From Veillonella sp. 3891 (GTDB taxonomy: Bacteria > Bacillota > Negativicutes > Veillonellales > Veillonellaceae): DNA of 64,000 nt. Location: the NCBI RefSeq assembly GCF_003992315.1, contig NZ_RQVE01000009.1, positions 19,331 through 83,330 on the forward strand, given 5' to 3'. This document shows, piece after piece, positions 18,348 to 26,935 of this stretch. How positions within the stretch are numbered: the stretch's first letter is position 1; every line of letters starts with the position of its first letter. Below the pieces are notes generated by a model. That model was not told the origin of the DNA, did no database searches, and worked only from the letters and a program-made list of their open reading frames with translations. Both the position numbers and the translations under genes were made by a program.

Positions 18348-19709
18348 ATGAAAACCACCGCTAAAAAAATGTCTGTATTCCAACTGACATCCATCGTGGC
18401 AGCCAATATGTTGGGTGCTGGAATTATTATGCTACCGTCTCAATTAGCACAGGTAGGCACCATTTCTATCCTATCTTGGATAATCACTGTACTAGGGTCC
18501 TTGACCTTAGCCTATATTTTCGCCCAATGTGGTTTATTTACAAAGAAAGCAGGCGGCTTAGGTGGCTATGTAGAATATGCCTTCGGTAGAACAGGCCATT
18601 TTATGGCGAACTACTCCTATGCAGTGTCCTTGGTGATTGCCAATGTAGCCATCGCCATATCCATTGTAGGGTATGGGGCTGTGTTGTTTGACGTACACCT
18701 TTCACCATTAGAAGTGAGTTTAGCAACTATCGCGTTGCTCATGGTGGCGGCTTTAATCAATGTGCGTGGTAATAAGAGTACAGGGCGCATTAGTAACATT
18801 ACCATTTGGGGAACGATGTTGCCAGTCTTATTTATTGGTGTGTTTGGTTGGTTTTGGTTCGATCCAGAGATGTTTGTGTCTGTTTGGAACCCACAAGAAC
18901 TGCCCGTGTTTGATGCGGTCAGTCAGTCTATTTCCCTTACATTGTGGGGCTTTTTAGGCTTTGAGTCGGCGGCCGCTAATGCAGATGCTGTTGAAAATCC
19001 TAAAAAGAATGTACCGATAGCGACATTTTTTGGCACGTTGGCAGTAGCCGTGGTGTATATTGTATCGACGAATATTATGGCGGGCATCATTCCTAACATC
19101 GAGCTAGTGAATTCCACCGCTCCTTTCGGGTTAGTGTTTGCTTACATGTTTAATGGCACAGCAGGCAAAATCGTGATGGCTCTCATGGCAGTATCCTGCT
19201 TTGGGGCAATCATGGGATGGCAATTTACTTTGAGCCGTGTGTTTAAAAGTTGCGCAGAAGCAGGATTCTTTCCTAAAGTATTCGCCCGTGTGAACCGTGT
19301 GGATTCTCCAGTACGGGGCATTTTCATTCTCTTGGCATTGCAAGGTATTTTAGCTTTGATGACCACCGATGAAAGTTTGAATGAACAGTTTGCGCAGCTT
19401 GTTAACTTAGCGGTAGTGACCAATGTATTCCCGTACATTCTTTGCTGCGTGGCAGTGAATAAGATGTTATCTGTTGAGGGCGCTAGTACGGGATTACGTC
19501 GCCTCATTTATGTGATGAGTGCCGTAGCCATTGCCTACGACAGCTATGCGATTTACGCTTGTGGAGAAGTTCCTGTACAAGGCGGGGCCTCCGTTATCCT
19601 GTTTGGGTATATAGCATACCAAGCTGCCTTCCATTGGAGACCACGCTTAGTGAAAGCGGTAGGTAAACATCCGGCCTATAAAAAAATAAAATCAGAGTAT
19701 ACATTATAA
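18348..19709 (+). CDS. APC family amino acid/polyamine antiporter (PotE-like)
   Basis: A 453-residue inner-membrane permease with about 12 helices, of the basic amino acid/polyamine antiporter group. The N-terminal segment NMLGAGIIMLPSQLAQVG is the family substrate-binding region. LWGFLGFESAAANADAVENP and ATFFGTLAVAVVYIVSTN follow. It is clearly paralogous to the antiporter at 43706, which has the same motifs at the same positions, but there is no decarboxylase beside this one. Substrate could be putrescine/ornithine, cadaverine/lysine or another amino acid pair. GAAAGGGG upstream supports the start, and it has a structured leader of its own. Confidence 0.82.
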   Translation: MKTTAKKMSVFQLTSIVAANMLGAGIIMLPSQLAQVGTISILSWIITVLGSLTLAYIFAQCGLFTKKAGGLGGYVEYAFGRTGHFMANYSYAVSLVIANVAIAISIVGYGAVLFDVHLSPLEVSLATIALLMVAALINVRGNKSTGRISNITIWGTMLPVLFIGVFGWFWFDPEMFVSVWNPQELPVFDAVSQSISLTLWGFLGFESAAANADAVENPKKNVPIATFFGTLAVAVVYIVSTNIMAGIIPNIELVNSTAPFGLVFAYMFNGTAGKIVMALMAVSCFGAIMGWQFTLSRVFKSCAEAGFFPKVFARVNRVDSPVRGIFILLALQGILALMTTDESLNEQFAQLVNLAVVTNVFPYILCCVAVNKMLSVEGASTGLRRLIYVMSAVAIAYDSYAIYACGEVPVQGGASVILFGYIAYQAAFHWRPRLVKAVGKHPAYKKIKSEYTL

Positions 19710-19721
19710 GTGTATGAATAC

Positions 19722-19761
19722 ATAGAGGAAAGTTGATGTTGTAATCAGCTTTCCTCTATTG
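19722..19761 (+). terminator. Terminator-like inverted repeat (dispersed family copy 3)
   Basis: ATAGAGGAAAGTTGAT at 19722-19737 pairs with ATCAGCTTTCCTCTAT at 19744-19759 (one wobble), 13 bases after the antiporter stop. This 40-bp stretch is repeated identically at 22110-22149, after the adhesin gene. Confidence 0.78.
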
Positions 19762-19833
19762 CATTTAGATTTATCTTGTGAAATTTCATGAAATATTCAT
19801 ATATGTAGTGTATGCTATTTATATAGAAAGTAA

Positions 19834-19877
19834 AAATACTGTATCAGATGTAGGTTTGGTGCAGTATTTCTTTTTTC
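19834..19877 (+). terminator. Possible terminator/attenuator upstream of the adhesin gene
   Basis: AAATACTG at 19834-19841 pairs with CAGTATTT at 19862-19869, followed by CTTTTTTC. It may be a second terminator or an attenuator in the adhesin leader. The rest of the gap to 20084 is AT-rich and I see nothing else in it. Confidence 0.5.
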
Positions 19878-20084
19878 TTTCATAATGGTCTTGTGAGTGG
19901 GACGAAAAGATTTTGTAGTTAAATCCTACTTTCACTATATAAATTGTGGAAGAATAGATATCAAATGATATGGAATCAAAAATTATTATAGTATTGTACA
20001 TGTATAGTGGGTATATACATGGTAGTGTCACGTATGTAATGGGAAGATACACATACGTATTGAGTGATAGAAAGGTAAATAAAA

Positions 20085-22016
20085 ATGAATCAAATGTATC
20101 GAGTTGTGTGGAATAAAACAAAAAATATGTATATAGTGGTGTCTGAATTGGCAAGTACTGTAAATGGCAAAGCAGTGAAAGCAGGTGTACTAGGCGCTGC
20201 CTTAGCAGTAACAGCATTGGCAGGACCTGTGCATGCTGCATTGAATGAAGCGGGTACTGGTGGAGATACAAGTGTAGCTTTGGGAAAATCCTCTTCTGCA
20301 ACAGGCGCTGACAGCGTAGTCATTGGTAGTAGTGCTAGCGCAGAAGGCGCTAACACGGTAGCGCAAGGTACAGGTGCTCTTGCGAAAGAAGCAAATAGCG
20401 TTGCTATTGGTGCTAATTCCAGTACAAAAGGCGAAAATGCAGTGGCTATCGGAACTAACGCAACTTCAGGTAGTCCTGGAGCAAGTGGACAGTCTACCGT
20501 AGCCATTGGTGGTAGTGCACAGGCGACAAGCAACCGTGCAGTAGCTATTGGGGATAGTGCCAAATCTTCCTGGTATGGTGTTGCTATTGGTGCTCGTGTA
20601 GAAGCAAATCCTACAAGTGTCGCCATTGGTGGTGGATACAATGCAACAGAAGCAGCTAGAAGCACGATGCCGCATTCTGTTGCATTAGGTACCTATGCAA
20701 AAACAACAAAAGCAGTGGATACAGCAGAAGCTACAGTGACAGCGAATGGTACATCCTTAAAATTCACAGGCTTTGCAGGTGATGGAAAGGCGAATGGAGA
20801 AGGGTTTGTTGTATCCATTGGTACAGCAGGTAAAGAAAAACAAATCCAAAATGTAGCAGCAGGTCAAATTACTACGACTTCCACAGATGCTGTGAATGGT
20901 AGCCAATTATATGCCGTAGCAGGCACAATGAGCACTATCGCAGGGTCTGTAAAAACTATCTTGGGTGGCAATGCAGCAGTAGCAGACAACGGTGCTATTA
21001 CAATGACAAATATCGGTGGCACTAACAAAAATACAATTGAAGAAGCTATTAAAGCAACAAAAACAGAAGTAGCAGCAGGGAAAAATGTAACTGTTGCTAA
21101 AGCAGACGGTGCAAATGGACAAGCTATCTACACAGTAGCTGTAAAAGATGATATTACACTAAACAGTGTAACAACTGGTACTACAAAAATTGATGCTAAT
21201 GGTGTTACCATTGGTGGCAAAAACTATGTATCTGCTAATGGATTAAATGCAAATGGACAAGCTGTAACCAATGTTGGCAATGGAAGTATTGCAGCTAACT
21301 CTACGGATGCTGTGAATGGCGGACAATTGCATAGTGAACTTGAGAAAAAGGCTGATAAATCTGAGCTAAATACAGTGAAACAAGACGTGAATACTGTTAA
21401 AGAGACTGTAAATACTATCAAAAATGATGTATCCACAACTAAAGCGACTGTTGGAAAAAATACAACTGAGATTTCTAATATTAAGAAAGATGTTTCTAAG
21501 GTGAAACAAGACGTGAATACAGTGAAAAATGATGTATCTACTATGAAGGACAGCATTGAAGATACAATTAACGAAAAAATTAAAGAGATCAATGCTAATA
21601 CATCTAATATCAGTCAAAATATGAACGCCTTAGAAAACCGTGTAAACTCTCGTATGGATAAAGCGGTAGCTGGTTCTGCAGCATTGGCTGCATTACATCC
21701 ATTGGATTTTGATGAAAATGATAAATGGAATGTAGCAGCTGGTTATGGTAATTACCGCAGTGGCAGTGCAATGGCATTAGGTGCATTCTACCGTCCTAAT
21801 GAAGATACTATGTTTAGCATTGGTGGTGCCATGGGTAATGGTCAAAATATGATCAATGTAGGTGTCAGCCTTAAACTAGGTCAACATAATGGCGTATCTA
21901 AGTCTAGAAAAGCTATGACGCAAGAGATTGATGACTTAAAAGCTCAATTGCAAGCACAAGATCAAAAAATTGCTATGTTGATGAATGCTATGGCAAATAT
22001 GCAACAAGGTAAATAA
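20085..22016 (+). CDS. Trimeric autotransporter adhesin (YadA-like, type Vc secretion)
   Basis: A 643-residue surface adhesin. An extended signal region (ESPR-like, MNQMYRVVWNKTKNMY) precedes a hydrophobic segment ending at GPVHA, about residue 51. The head at about 60-210 has many YadA-type 14-residue repeats such as NSVAIGANSSTKGENAVAIG. Neck motifs with STDAVNGSQL occur near 270 and again as STDAVNGGQL near 410. The stalk at about 425-520 is a coiled coil with repeats like VKQDVNTVKNDV. The C-terminal YadA anchor (AALHPLDFDENDKWNVA to about 600) forms the outer-membrane barrel. Unusually, about 43 more residues follow the last barrel strand. This is strong evidence for a diderm host. Confidence 0.93.
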   Translation: MNQMYRVVWNKTKNMYIVVSELASTVNGKAVKAGVLGAALAVTALAGPVHAALNEAGTGGDTSVALGKSSSATGADSVVIGSSASAEGANTVAQGTGALAKEANSVAIGANSSTKGENAVAIGTNATSGSPGASGQSTVAIGGSAQATSNRAVAIGDSAKSSWYGVAIGARVEANPTSVAIGGGYNATEAARSTMPHSVALGTYAKTTKAVDTAEATVTANGTSLKFTGFAGDGKANGEGFVVSIGTAGKEKQIQNVAAGQITTTSTDAVNGSQLYAVAGTMSTIAGSVKTILGGNAAVADNGAITMTNIGGTNKNTIEEAIKATKTEVAAGKNVTVAKADGANGQAIYTVAVKDDITLNSVTTGTTKIDANGVTIGGKNYVSANGLNANGQAVTNVGNGSIAANSTDAVNGGQLHSELEKKADKSELNTVKQDVNTVKETVNTIKNDVSTTKATVGKNTTEISNIKKDVSKVKQDVNTVKNDVSTMKDSIEDTINEKIKEINANTSNISQNMNALENRVNSRMDKAVAGSAALAALHPLDFDENDKWNVAAGYGNYRSGSAMALGAFYRPNEDTMFSIGGAMGNGQNMINVGVSLKLGQHNGVSKSRKAMTQEIDDLKAQLQAQDQKIAMLMNAMANMQQGK

Positions 22017-22109
22017 TACATGCACTCTCGTATATGATGTTAGAGGTAGTGGTATACAATGCTATCTAGATATCAAATACATTGAAACTATAATAGTATA
22101 ATTAAAAAA
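22017..22109. other. Spacer between adhesin stop and terminator
   Basis: AT-rich and non-coding in appearance. The larger gap, 22017-22553, holds two hairpins (22110 and 22468). Between them (22150-22460) I see no convincing open frame or RNA gene, only a GC-richer patch at about 22270-22340. Confidence 0.5.
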
Positions 22110-22149
22110 ATAGAGGAAAGTTGATGTTGTAATCAGCTTTCCTCTATTG
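22110..22149 (+). terminator. Terminator-like inverted repeat (dispersed family copy 4)
   Basis: Identical over 40 bases to the copy at 19722-19761. Arms are at about 22110-22125 and 22132-22147, with A-run before and T-rich sequence after. It lies 94 bases past the adhesin stop. Confidence 0.75.
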
Positions 22150-22467
22150 TAGTTAGGGGTGTTTTGCTATAGATTTTTATAATTAGAATGGGTGATAAGA
22201 TGTTCCTACTCGAGGTGGAATCAAGATGATAACTGTTTTACATATTGCCTAGATTCTATGTGTATATAGCACTGGTAGCAACCGTTTTAATGAGGCGGAG
22301 AACCCTTTATATTAAGGGATTTATCGGCATTTGCGAAATGAATACTTTAAAACTTGATTTTAAATATCTAGTTATGCTATATTTGAAAAGCAATATACAT
22401 AATAAAAGTATATGCTAGGTTTGTTGTGATCATGCATTATGCATTTCACATAATACTAATTATAGGT

Positions 22468-22500
22468 AAAGGACTGATACTCGTATCAGTCCTTTCCTAT
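22468..22500. terminator. Bidirectional hairpin downstream of mscL
   Basis: Perfect 13-bp arms, AAAGGACTGATAC at 22468-22480 and its complement at 22483-22495, with a TC centre. It lies 54 bases beyond the mscL stop (minus strand). T-tracts are short on both sides. Confidence 0.7.
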
Positions 22501-22553
22501 TAGCATAATATAAAATTAAAATTCAAAAAGATAGAGGCTGGTATTTGTTACAT

Positions 22554-23000
22554 CTAACATGATTTGCTAGGCAATTCGGCTGTGCAGTGTGGACAACGTG
22601 TAGCATCATCAGCAATTGCTTCTCGGCAATAGTCACATTTACGAACTTCCACCGGTGCTTCTGCAGGTGTAAATCGTTTGATTTGGCTGATGACAGTGAA
22701 AATACAAAGAGCAATGATAAGGAACTCAAACACTGTATTCAAGAAAAGACCATAGGCTATCATAGGGATACCAGCTGCTTTTGCTTCTGCAAAGGTAGTA
22801 GGAGTAGCACCCGAAGTTAAAGGGATAAATAAATTGGAAAAGTCCACTCCACCTAATAATAAACCGATAGGAGGCATAACCACATCGTTTACCAAAGAGG
22901 TAACAATTTTACCAAAAGCCGCACCAATGATAACGCCGACTGCTAAATCTACTACATTTCCGCGCATAGCAAAGTCTTTAAAATCTTTAAAAAAGCTCAT
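22554..23000 (-). CDS. mscL: Large-conductance mechanosensitive channel with C-terminal zinc ribbon
   Basis: A 148-residue channel that opens under membrane tension to release solutes on osmotic downshock. The N-terminal [26 protein letters not shown] is the conserved MscL amphipathic helix plus first membrane helix. [11 protein letters not shown] and the second helix at about 73-97 follow. The tail at about 122-143 carries two CxxC pairs, CDYC and CPHC, forming a predicted zinc ribbon. The longest frame starts at 23138, but the ATG at 23000 has a GGAGA site and the family start. It lies downstream of the DeoR-type gene on the same strand, separated by a terminator. Confidence 0.93.
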   Translation of the reverse strand: MSFFKDFKDFAMRGNVVDLAVGVIIGAAFGKIVTSLVNDVVMPPIGLLLGGVDFSNLFIPLTSGATPTTFAEAKAAGIPMIAYGLFLNTVFEFLIIALCIFTVISQIKRFTPAEAPVEVRKCDYCREAIADDATRCPHCTAELPSKSC

Positions 23001-23125
23001 ACTAATCTCCGTTTCAAAACTTACAAAATAAAAAACGTAACCTAAATTATAATACAAATACATCGAAAAAGATAGATGTACAGTATAAATAAAATGATTG
23101 AATACACAACGTTTTATAGATTGAA

Positions 23126-23175
23126 AAAAAGCTGTCATACCGTTAGACTCATAGGTCTAGGGATGACAGCTTTTT
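23126..23175 (-). terminator. Terminator of the DeoR-family gene
   Basis: AAAAAGCTGTCAT at 23126-23138 pairs with ATGACAGCTTTTT at 23163-23175. An inner helix (TAGAC/GTCTA) extends the stem. T-runs flank both ends; on the minus strand it closes the regulator gene. Confidence 0.8.
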
Positions 23176-23179
23176 ATAA

Positions 23180-23935
23180 TTAACGATGATGATCAACTTC
23201 TTGAATATTTGCATAGTTCCGATATAATTCATTAGGTAATTTCGTAGTAATAATAGACGCTTTATCAATGGTGGCAAAGGTTACAGATGAAATGCGATCA
23301 AACTTAGATGGATCTGCTAAGACGAAGGCATTGTGACATTTTTGCAATGCTTTTTCTTTCACAGATGCATCAAGAGGATCTTCTGTAGTAAAGCCAGATT
23401 TAAAACTAATACCATGGGTGCTAAAGAATCCTTGGGTAAAGTTATACGATTCCAATTGATTAAGGGCTACACTACCGACGATAGAAGACGAAATGGGATT
23501 GACAGTGCCACCTAATAAGATGACTTTCAAATGGCGTGATGCCAAATGGGTAGCATGATGAATACCGTTAGTCACAAAGGTTGCATTCGTGTGCTGTAAA
23601 TAATGTAATACCATTTCAGTGGTACTGCCCGCATCAATGAAGATAAAACCAGAGGGACTGATTAATTCAGAGGCCGCTAAGGCAATAGATTCTTTCGCAT
23701 CACGATACATGACAGATTTAGGGAGCATATTTATATCCGTTGTGGTATGGTCAATGGTGAGGCTCGCTGCACCACCATGAACCTTTTGCAAGAGACCTTT
23801 GTTGTGGAGATAGGCTAAATCTCTGCGTATTGTAGGCGCTGAAGAAGACAAGGCAGTGACCAGTTCGTGTACGGTCACCACACGATTTTGTTTCAAGCGT
23901 CGTAAAATAGCAGAATAACGTTCTTCAGGAAGCAT
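23180..23935 (-). CDS. DeoR/GlpR family transcriptional regulator
   Basis: A 251-residue repressor. The N-terminal DeoR helix-turn-helix runs from MLPEERYSAILRRLKQ through SSSAPTIRRDLAYLHNKGLL, about residues 1-55, with the HGGA signature after it. The C-terminal DeoRC sensor domain (FIDAGSTTEMVLHYL, then ILLGGTVNP) binds phosphorylated sugars or related metabolites in known members. AGGTGATT upstream of the ATG supports the start. It is divergent from dapF across about 215 bases. The target operon is not evident here; autoregulation is common in the family. Confidence 0.88.
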   Translation of the reverse strand: MLPEERYSAILRRLKQNRVVTVHELVTALSSSAPTIRRDLAYLHNKGLLQKVHGGAASLTIDHTTTDINMLPKSVMYRDAKESIALAASELISPSGFIFIDAGSTTEMVLHYLQHTNATFVTNGIHHATHLASRHLKVILLGGTVNPISSSIVGSVALNQLESYNFTQGFFSTHGISFKSGFTTEDPLDASVKEKALQKCHNAFVLADPSKFDRISSVTFATIDKASIITTKLPNELYRNYANIQEVDHHR

Positions 23936-24101
23936 AGTAAAATCACCTCCAATATATGATTAACCTAATACTGCTTAGGAAAACGTACCTATTATTTTTC
24001 CTATATTCATGGTAATATAAATGGCAAATAAATTATAGTAGTCTACGGTGGTTTTCATCAAAATGTATAAAAGTAAAGACTATATTTTGCGATAAATTTA
24101 A

Positions 24102-24120
24102 TATCCGCTCTGTGCGGATA
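24102..24120. promoter_or_regulatory. Dyad in the deoR-dapF divergent region
   Basis: TATCCGC at 24102-24108 and GCGGATA at 24114-24120 form a perfect inverted repeat with a 5-base centre, 32 bases before dapF. It could be a repressor operator or a small RNA hairpin. No partner site was found. Confidence 0.35.
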
Positions 24121-24151
24121 GGAATTACATACTATAAATGAGGAGATACGT

Positions 24152-24991
24152 ATGAAAATAACAAAAATGCATGGTTTAGGAAATGATTTTATCGTCTTCT
24201 TCGATGATGGTGCAAGTCAGTTTGATGTGACAGATATGGCGCAACGCCTCTGCGATCGTCATACAGGTATTGGCGCAGATGGTCTTGTCATTGTCATGCC
24301 TTCTAAGGTAGCGGATGTGCGCATGCGCATTATTAATTCTGACGGCAGTGAAGCGGAAATGTGTGGTAATGGCATTCGATGCTTTGCGAAGTATGCGTAT
24401 GACCGCAAGATTATCGATAAAGAAGTGTTTACGGTAGAAACGCTAGCAGGTATTATGACGCCAACGATTATTGCCGAAAATGGTGTGGCTAAACTGGTGA
24501 AAGTCAACATGGGGAAACCAACATTTCCTGCGAAGGATATTCCTATGGACGTAGAAACAGACAAAGTGATTGACTATACCATCGATGTAGATGGCACATC
24601 CTATGTGGTGAGTTCTGTACTGTTAGGAGTACCGCATACTGAAGTCTTTGTAGAGGATGTAACAACAGTTCCATTGACAGTGTTAGGGCCGAAGATTGAA
24701 AAGCATCCTTTGTTCCCCAAAGGGACGAATGTGAACTTTGTGCAAGTGATGGATGAAAACACTGTGAAAGTCCGCACGTGGGAACGAGGTGCAGGAGCGA
24801 CCTTAGCTTGTGGTACAGGATCTTGTTCTAGTGCTGTTATGGCACATGAAAAAGGATTAACTGGACGTTCTGTAGATGTGGAGTTATACCTTGGTACCTT
24901 ACATATCGATTATGATGAGGATGGAACGGTGTATATGACAGGGCCTGCTACAGAGGTATTCACGTTAGACTTAGAGTCTGTAACATGTTAG
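24152..24991 (+). CDS. dapF: Diaminopimelate epimerase
   Basis: Interconverts LL- and meso-diaminopimelate for lysine and peptidoglycan synthesis, acting in the cytosol without a cofactor. The 279-residue length fits. Family features: MHGLGNDF at the N terminus, the first catalytic cysteine in EMCGNGIRC near residue 71, and the second in LACGTGSC near 220. RMRIINSDGSEAEMCGNG is intact. GAGGAG precedes the ATG. The meso-DAP product fits the DAP-type murein of Negativicutes. The gene stands alone, with a terminator at 25104 shared with the convergent SLH gene. Confidence 0.96.
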   Translation: MKITKMHGLGNDFIVFFDDGASQFDVTDMAQRLCDRHTGIGADGLVIVMPSKVADVRMRIINSDGSEAEMCGNGIRCFAKYAYDRKIIDKEVFTVETLAGIMTPTIIAENGVAKLVKVNMGKPTFPAKDIPMDVETDKVIDYTIDVDGTSYVVSSVLLGVPHTEVFVEDVTTVPLTVLGPKIEKHPLFPKGTNVNFVQVMDENTVKVRTWERGAGATLACGTGSCSSAVMAHEKGLTGRSVDVELYLGTLHIDYDEDGTVYMTGPATEVFTLDLESVTC

Positions 24992-25103
24992 ATAGATGCT
25001 AACAGGTAGAAACATAAGAAGTGTGAGTACTTAAATTAATATAATAATCAAGATATAATGACATCGCCATGTAGTCTTAGGAATACAATATATATAAACG
25101 ATA

Positions 25104-25146
25104 AAAGAGGAACGTTGATCAAATCGTATCAACGTTCCTCTTTTTC
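25104..25146. terminator. Bidirectional terminator (dispersed family copy 5)
   Basis: AGAGGAACGTTGAT at 25106-25119 pairs perfectly with its complement at 25128-25141. It has AAAA on the left and TTTTT on the right, between convergent dapF and the SLH gene. Confidence 0.85.
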
Positions 25147-25250
25147 TATGAGCCATCATGAAAATATAAAAATAATAGTATGGCTTTACATTAGATATGG
25201 CATGTTGTATTAGAGTTAGCTGCTCTAGTACATTGCGAATTAATGTATGC

Positions 25251-26408
25251 TTATGAATTAGTTTTGAGCTGGATTTTCTTGCCAAATTTTTTCACAAATG
25301 CTGTTTGTGTCGTAGCATGTAATTTGTCTACGGTTACAATTAATCCATCTACATTTGGTGTTGGTGTTACAGCTAGGATAGTACCATGGGGCTCTAACTG
25401 ACGGTACAAGTAAGCTGCATCGGTTTGTAAAGTATCAAAGTCTCCTAAGCTATAGGTGCCCGTTGTAATGATGTGATTATCTAAGAAGTTTTTATCTTTA
25501 ATGTAAGCCGTTTCGGCAGTAATGGCTTTCACATCACTGGAAGATGTAAAGGAAATAACTAATTTACCATCACGCCAGAACATAGCACCACGGTTGTGGA
25601 AATCGTAATTCTCGCCAAATGTTTTCTTGATCAGAGCGCGTGCCGTTTCTTCCATTTGTTGTTGCTGAATTGTGTGCTGAATGGTAGTAGCTTCTTTAGA
25701 GAAGAGTAAACGATAGGTAATTTCTGCAGCTTCAGCACGTGTTACATACTTTTCAGGGTTAAACAAACCTGTTGTGCTGTAGTTAATAAATCCCAGTAAA
25801 GCTAATTCTCGTACAGATGACTGTGCCCAAGGGGCAATGAATTTTTGATCGCTAAAGTGAATTGTGTCTAATGCAGTAGGGTCTTCTGTTCGGTATCCTT
25901 GATAGTGTAAAAACTTATCTGCCACAACGGCAAATTCTTGACGAGACATATATTGTTCTGGACGATAGGTAGAATCGCCATAGCCACTGATGATATTAGC
26001 CCTTGCGACGCTTTCAATAGCTAAGGAAGACCAACGATCAGAGGTGATGTCTGAGAAAGAGCTGGCTAGCATGATGGAAGGCGTATCACCGAGCATCTTG
26101 CTGAATAAGGAGGCAGCCTCTTCACGAGATAAGGGATCATTCGGTTTGAATGTACCATTACGATAGCCACTCATGAGACCTTCCTTTGTCATTTTTGTAA
26201 TCGACTCAAAGGCCCAAAAATTAGCTGGTACATCGGTAAAACGATATTTTTGGACTCGATCAAAAGTAGGAATACTGTTGGGCTGTGAGTAGGTATATGT
26301 ATTAGGTGCCACAGGAAGCGCATTGGTGGAGAGTGAGGTTGCAGTTTGTGCTTGGGCTAGTATGATAGGGAATGTAGTTAAAAAAAGTGCTGTCATTATA
26401 CGTTTCAT
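25251..26408 (-). CDS. SLH-domain secreted envelope protein
   Basis: A 385-residue exported protein. The signal peptide (MKRIMTALFLTTFPIILAQA) is cleaved near residue 20. Three S-layer-homology modules follow at about 53-110, 115-175 and 185-245, with typical motifs FTDVPANFWAFESI, GYRNGTFKPNDPLSREEAA and GYGDSTYRPEQYMSRQEFA. The C-terminal 130 residues match no family I can name. In Negativicutes SLH domains bind polyamine-modified peptidoglycan and tether the outer membrane, so a cell-wall-binding periplasmic role is likely. GGAGGTC before the ATG supports the start. It is convergent with dapF. Confidence 0.85.
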   Translation of the reverse strand: MKRIMTALFLTTFPIILAQAQTATSLSTNALPVAPNTYTYSQPNSIPTFDRVQKYRFTDVPANFWAFESITKMTKEGLMSGYRNGTFKPNDPLSREEAASLFSKMLGDTPSIMLASSFSDITSDRWSSLAIESVARANIISGYGDSTYRPEQYMSRQEFAVVADKFLHYQGYRTEDPTALDTIHFSDQKFIAPWAQSSVRELALLGFINYSTTGLFNPEKYVTRAEAAEITYRLLFSKEATTIQHTIQQQQMEETARALIKKTFGENYDFHNRGAMFWRDGKLVISFTSSSDVKAITAETAYIKDKNFLDNHIITTGTYSLGDFDTLQTDAAYLYRQLEPHGTILAVTPTPNVDGLIVTVDKLHATTQTAFVKKFGKKIQLKTNS

Positions 26409-26787
26409 AAAAGACCTCCAGATCTAGAGAATCGAATTGTGTTCTAGTATGTTTATCATACCATATTTGAAAGATTCACTCCATGCGAAAAGAGTGATAT
26501 TTATCAATGAATTTACTGTAGAGAAAATTGAATTATAGAGCAATAGTTATCTCTTTCATGAGTTTTGGTTATAATACTAAATTTAAGTAGGAATTAGAGA
26601 TTGAAAAGACATGTGTGTTTTAATAGAAGATTTGATATGTATTAAAATACATAAAAATTATACAAGCCTTGAAGCTATAAGGCTTGATGATAGTAGGCGA
26701 AACATGTGATTTTTGGTACAATCTAGGTCGTTGATAATGACTAGCAAAATGGTATAAAAATGGCTTCTTGCTAATATTGCAAGTCTT
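26409..26787. other. Intergenic region upstream of the lut promoter
   Basis: About 380 AT-rich bases between the start of the minus-strand SLH gene and the lut promoter. It must hold the SLH promoter on the minus strand, but I could not pick one convincingly. No open frame with a good ribosome site and no RNA gene is apparent. Confidence 0.5.
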
Positions 26788-26816
26788 TTGTAATTACAGA
26801 AAAATTACTATATAAT
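26788..26816 (+). promoter_or_regulatory. Promoter of lutABC
   Basis: TTGTAA at 26788-26793, 17-base spacer, TATAAT at 26811-26816. The leader to lutA is about 115 bases. Confidence 0.7.
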
Positions 26817-26830
26817 AAAATCATCGGAAA

Positions 26831-26859
26831 ACTATTTAGACTAGATTGTTCTAAATAGT
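26831..26859 (+). promoter_or_regulatory. Perfect 10-bp inverted repeat just downstream of the lut promoter, candidate operator
   Basis: ACTATTTAGA at 26831-26840 and TCTAAATAGT at 26850-26859, separated by 9 bases. It begins about 8 bases past the expected transcription start, the usual place for a repressor operator. An RNA hairpin is the alternative. Confidence 0.55.
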
Positions 26860-26935
26860 ACATAGATGGAATACGATTGTTGCATTTTGCCAATCAAGTG
26901 ATAGTAGTTTACTTTAAAGTTGAGGATGTGAAAAA

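Noticed and set aside
22270..22340. GC-richer patch resembling an integration site or gene remnant
   Set aside because: No integrase, direct repeat pair or recognisable protein fragment supports this.
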